DNA from: Arthrobacter rhizophilus
GTDB taxonomy: Bacteria; Actinomycetota; Actinomycetes; Actinomycetales; Micrococcaceae
Direction: 5' to 3'
DNA: 64,000 bases
Assembly: GCF_026241105.1 (NCBI RefSeq)
Contig: NZ_JAPFFT010000018.1
Span: 33,103-97,102, forward strand
Below the pieces are notes generated by a model. The model did not search any database and had not been told where the DNA came from. It saw nothing but the letters and a program-made list of their open reading frames with translations. Position numbers and translations under genes: made by a program. The stretch's first letter is position 1; every line of letters starts with the position of its first letter. Below are positions 61,919 to 64,000 of this stretch, piece after piece.

Positions 61919-62773
61919 GTGAGAGAACGTGAGGTCCCTACGCCCGACGGCGGCAAGCTGGCCTTATACAGTTACGGCACCGTGGACGCGCCCGGAGAGC
62001 GCCGCGTCGTGCTCATTGGCGGCGCATTCCTGACCGCACTCATTTACAGTCCCTTTTCCATGGCGCTGGCCAGTGGACTCGGCGAGGGCTGGGCAGTTGA
62101 CGTCTACGACCGCCGAGGCCGAGGCAGCTCAACGGAGCTACCCGCAAACTACTCAATGGCCACGGAGATCGCGGACGTCCGCAGCATCATGGAGGCAACG
62201 GGCGCCAGGAACATCCTTGGCCACAGCCTTGGCGGTTCCGTGGCACTGAATGCCGTGCAGGAGTTTGCAGGAACAAGCTACGAGCCGAACAAACTTGCCG
62301 TCTACGATGCCGCCGTGAACATCGATGGCAGCATGGACACCGGGTGGCTCGACGGCTTTGCCCAGTCTGTGGATAGGGGAAATGTGGGACATGCCATGGC
62401 CCGGTTGAAGAGGGGCATGCAGCCCGGCACCGCCTTGGCCAGGGTCCCGGAACCCATCCTGGCCGGCCTCATGGCCATCGTCTCCCGGACGAAAGTCAAC
62501 AAGGTCCTCAAGGAACTCATGCCAACGGGCGTGGCCGAGCTCAAAGCCGCCTACGACGAGGCCGCACACCCCCGGGACTTCTCCGTACTGCCTCGAAACA
62601 CGCGGTTCATGGTGGGTAGCAAGAGCCCCAAGTACTACAAGGTGACCGCCGAACGGCTGTACGCGGCGGTTCCCGGAAGCTCGCTGGTGGTATCGCCGAA
62701 AGGCTTCCACGGATCCATCCCGGCAGCGGTGAAGGAACTTGTGGCGGACATTTCCAGCTATTTCAAGGACTGA
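61919..62773 (+). CDS. Alpha/beta hydrolase, paralogue 2 of 3
   Basis: A 284-residue paralogue. The shared features are VVLIGGAFLTALIYSPF, YDRRGRGSSTELPANYS, elbow ILGHSLGGSV, and the region MVGSKSPKYYKVTAERL followed by the histidine of SPKGFHGSIP. GTG start. It lies 32 bp before the third paralogue, so the three form one unit. Confidence 0.78.
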   Translation: MREREVPTPDGGKLALYSYGTVDAPGERRVVLIGGAFLTALIYSPFSMALASGLGEGWAVDVYDRRGRGSSTELPANYSMATEIADVRSIMEATGARNILGHSLGGSVALNAVQEFAGTSYEPNKLAVYDAAVNIDGSMDTGWLDGFAQSVDRGNVGHAMARLKRGMQPGTALARVPEPILAGLMAIVSRTKVNKVLKELMPTGVAELKAAYDEAAHPRDFSVLPRNTRFMVGSKSPKYYKVTAERLYAAVPGSSLVVSPKGFHGSIPAAVKELVADISSYFKD

Positions 62774-62804
62774 CGGAACCCTGCGGCTCCGTTAGGCTCG
62801 AAGC

Positions 62805-63638
62805 ATGACGCGCGAGAACATCACAACGGCCGACGGCGGAACCCTCGAGCTCTTCACGACGGGCGGTGATCTGGCGACTGCCGGCTCCGGCGTCGTCGTC
62901 GTGCCTGCCTCCATGGTGACCGCCGCAGACTACTCCAAGTTTGCGCAGAAGCTCAGCGCCGCCCTTGGCCGACCAGTACACACTTTCAACCGCCGGGGCC
63001 GCGGCGAGTCGTCGCCGCAGCCCGAGGACTACACGCTCGACGTGGACATCCGGGATCTTGCCGAGATCATGAAGCACACGTCTTGCACCGATGTCTTCGG
63101 GCACAGCTTCGGAGGCGCAGTGGCCCTGCACGCGGCACGCACGCTGCCCGTGGAACGCCTGGCGGTCTACGACCCCGCAGTTTCCGTCAACCACAGTGTG
63201 AAGGCCGGGTGGACGAGCGAATATGAGCGCGCGACGGCGGCTGGAGACTTTGACCGCGGCCTCGCCGTGCTGGTGAAGGGCGTCGAAACAGAGGGCGCCT
63301 TTGCGCGCATGCCGCTCTCCATGCTGACCCTCGTCAACAAGCTGACTTCGGGCACCCCCATGGGTAAACAAATGCGCGAACTCATGCAGGCCGGCGTACG
63401 CGAGATCAAGGCGGTCATCGCCGCCGACATGCCCGCAGAGCCATTCCTGGCGCTCCCGTTGGAGACGCTCATTGTGGTGGGCGAAAAGAGCCCGGCATAC
63501 TTCGGGGTAGCGTGCGGTCAAATCCACGACGTCCTCTCCGGATCGAGCTACACCATCCTCCCCGGCCACGGCCACGACGGAGTGATCCGGGCACCGGACA
63601 AACTCATCGCCGAGCTTTCCGACTTCTTCTCAGGCTAG
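62805..63638 (+). CDS. Alpha/beta hydrolase, paralogue 3 of 3
   Basis: A 277-residue paralogue with VVPASMVTAADYSKFAQ, FNRRGRGESSPQPEDYT, elbow VFGHSFGGAV, the acid-position segment VVGEKSPAYFGVACG and the histidine of LPGHGHDGV. It is closest to paralogue 1 in its N-terminal half. The gene is followed by repeat array 5. Confidence 0.8.
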   Translation: MTRENITTADGGTLELFTTGGDLATAGSGVVVVPASMVTAADYSKFAQKLSAALGRPVHTFNRRGRGESSPQPEDYTLDVDIRDLAEIMKHTSCTDVFGHSFGGAVALHAARTLPVERLAVYDPAVSVNHSVKAGWTSEYERATAAGDFDRGLAVLVKGVETEGAFARMPLSMLTLVNKLTSGTPMGKQMRELMQAGVREIKAVIAADMPAEPFLALPLETLIVVGEKSPAYFGVACGQIHDVLSGSSYTILPGHGHDGVIRAPDKLIAELSDFFSG

Positions 63639-63668
63639 CCTGCGGGTCCTGCTCAAGGTCCCGGGAGG

Positions 63669-63774
63669 ACGCTCGCTCACCTCTGGCGGTCCTGACGGGA
63701 CGCTCGCTCACCTATGGCCGGTCCTGACGGGACGCTCCGGCAGTTCCGGGGCGTCCCGGGGTGACGCTTGCTCA
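63669..63774. repeat. Array 5 of the TGAGCGAGCGT periodic repeat (inverted)
   Basis: Inverted cores ACGCTCGCTCA at 63669 and 63700, and ACGCTTGCTCA at 63764 (64 bp on, i.e. two periods), with a degraded ACGCTCC unit between. The linking GGTCCTGACGGG is also repeated four times. It lies between the third hydrolase and the convergent rRNA operon. Confidence 0.8.
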
Positions 63775-63880
63775 CCTATGGCCGGTCCTGACGGGACGCT
63801 CCTGCAGTTCCGGTTGTCCGGGTGATGGGGCCTGTTGGAAGCCCGGGGATGCCTTGCCGAGGGCATGGGGGTGTTAAATG

Positions 63881-63916
63881 GGCCAGGCCCCGACATTCGT
63901 TGTCGGGGCCTGGGCC
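63881..63916 (-). terminator. rRNA operon terminator
   Basis: 11-bp perfect stem AGGCCCCGACA / TGTCGGGGCCT, lengthened by GGCC pairs, with a five-base loop, just after the 5S 3' end. Confidence 0.85.
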
Positions 63917-63926
63917 GTTGAAAGTT

Positions 63927-64000
63927 GTCCGGCGGTGTCCTACTCTCCCACACCCTCCCGGGTGCAGTACCATCGGCGCTGTGGGTCTTAGCTTCCGGGT
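63927..64000 (-). rRNA. 5S ribosomal RNA, 3' part (5' end beyond window)
   Basis: The minus strand of 63927-64000 reads as the 3' two-thirds of bacterial 5S rRNA, including the conserved AGCTAAGACCCACAGCGCC-type segment, GATGGTACTGCA and the terminal GGGAGAGTAGGACACCGCC. The rest of the gene and the operon lie to the right. Confidence 0.93.

Overview
The window is a high-GC chromosomal segment of an actinobacterium, most likely Arthrobacter or a close relative (Micrococcaceae). The evidence is the gene content (Lsr2, ClpC, DisA, the short actinobacterial form of ArgA, a MutY without a C-terminal domain), frequent GTG starts, and a gene order that resembles the mycobacterial lysS-lsr2-clpC ... 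mutY - membrane protein - disA - radA block. No genus-level assignment was tested.

Layout, left to right. 1-7 kb: a truncated PLP amino-acid decarboxylase, a small DUF1304 membrane protein, and a four-carbon sugar-acid locus (ltnD-type dehydrogenase, otnK-type kinase, alpha/beta hydrolase, FadR-type GntR regulator) tied together by two identical 15-bp operators. 7-14.7 kb: a LysR regulator divergent from a tightly overlapped operon of aldehyde dehydrogenase, an unrecognised 574-aa protein, an M19-like amidohydrolase without the usual HxD motif, a 247-aa unknown, RidA and an MFS transporter. This looks like a catabolic pathway of unknown substrate and is the best candidate here for something undescribed. 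14.9-25.3 kb: dodecin, two overlapping small proteins, an MmyB-like regulator with a palindrome in front of an aldo-keto reductase/epimerase/lactonase cluster, malQ and a stand-alone PHP protein. 25.3-30.8 kb: urease operon ureABCEFGD, followed by the wreck of a nickel permease gene.

31-33.2 kb: a DedA protein, then a tRNA-Lys gene whose 3' 37 bp are duplicated 1.4 kb away. The DNA between carries one DUF3800 gene and its own terminators, so it reads as a minimal or decayed tRNA-integrated element. 33.4-40.4 kb: phosphate uptake (DUF47/PhoU-like regulator, PiT permease, pstSCAB with a PHO box). 40.5-49.5 kb: FUSC-family protein, radA, prfC, disA, a membrane protein, mutY, a methyltransferase. 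49.6-52.5 kb: lipoprotein and the dhaKLM operon. 52.7-64 kb: a 68-aa small protein, argA, an S9 peptidase, clpC, lsr2, a 58-aa membrane protein, lysS, three tandem alpha/beta-hydrolase paralogues, and the 3' part of a 5S rRNA gene from an rRNA operon that continues past the right edge.

Two dispersed non-coding repeat families run through the intergenic spaces. One is arrays of a TGAGCGAGCGT core spaced about 32 bp apart (five sites). The other is a hairpin-forming repeat present twice in tandem after disA and once, inverted, between the PiT gene and pstB.
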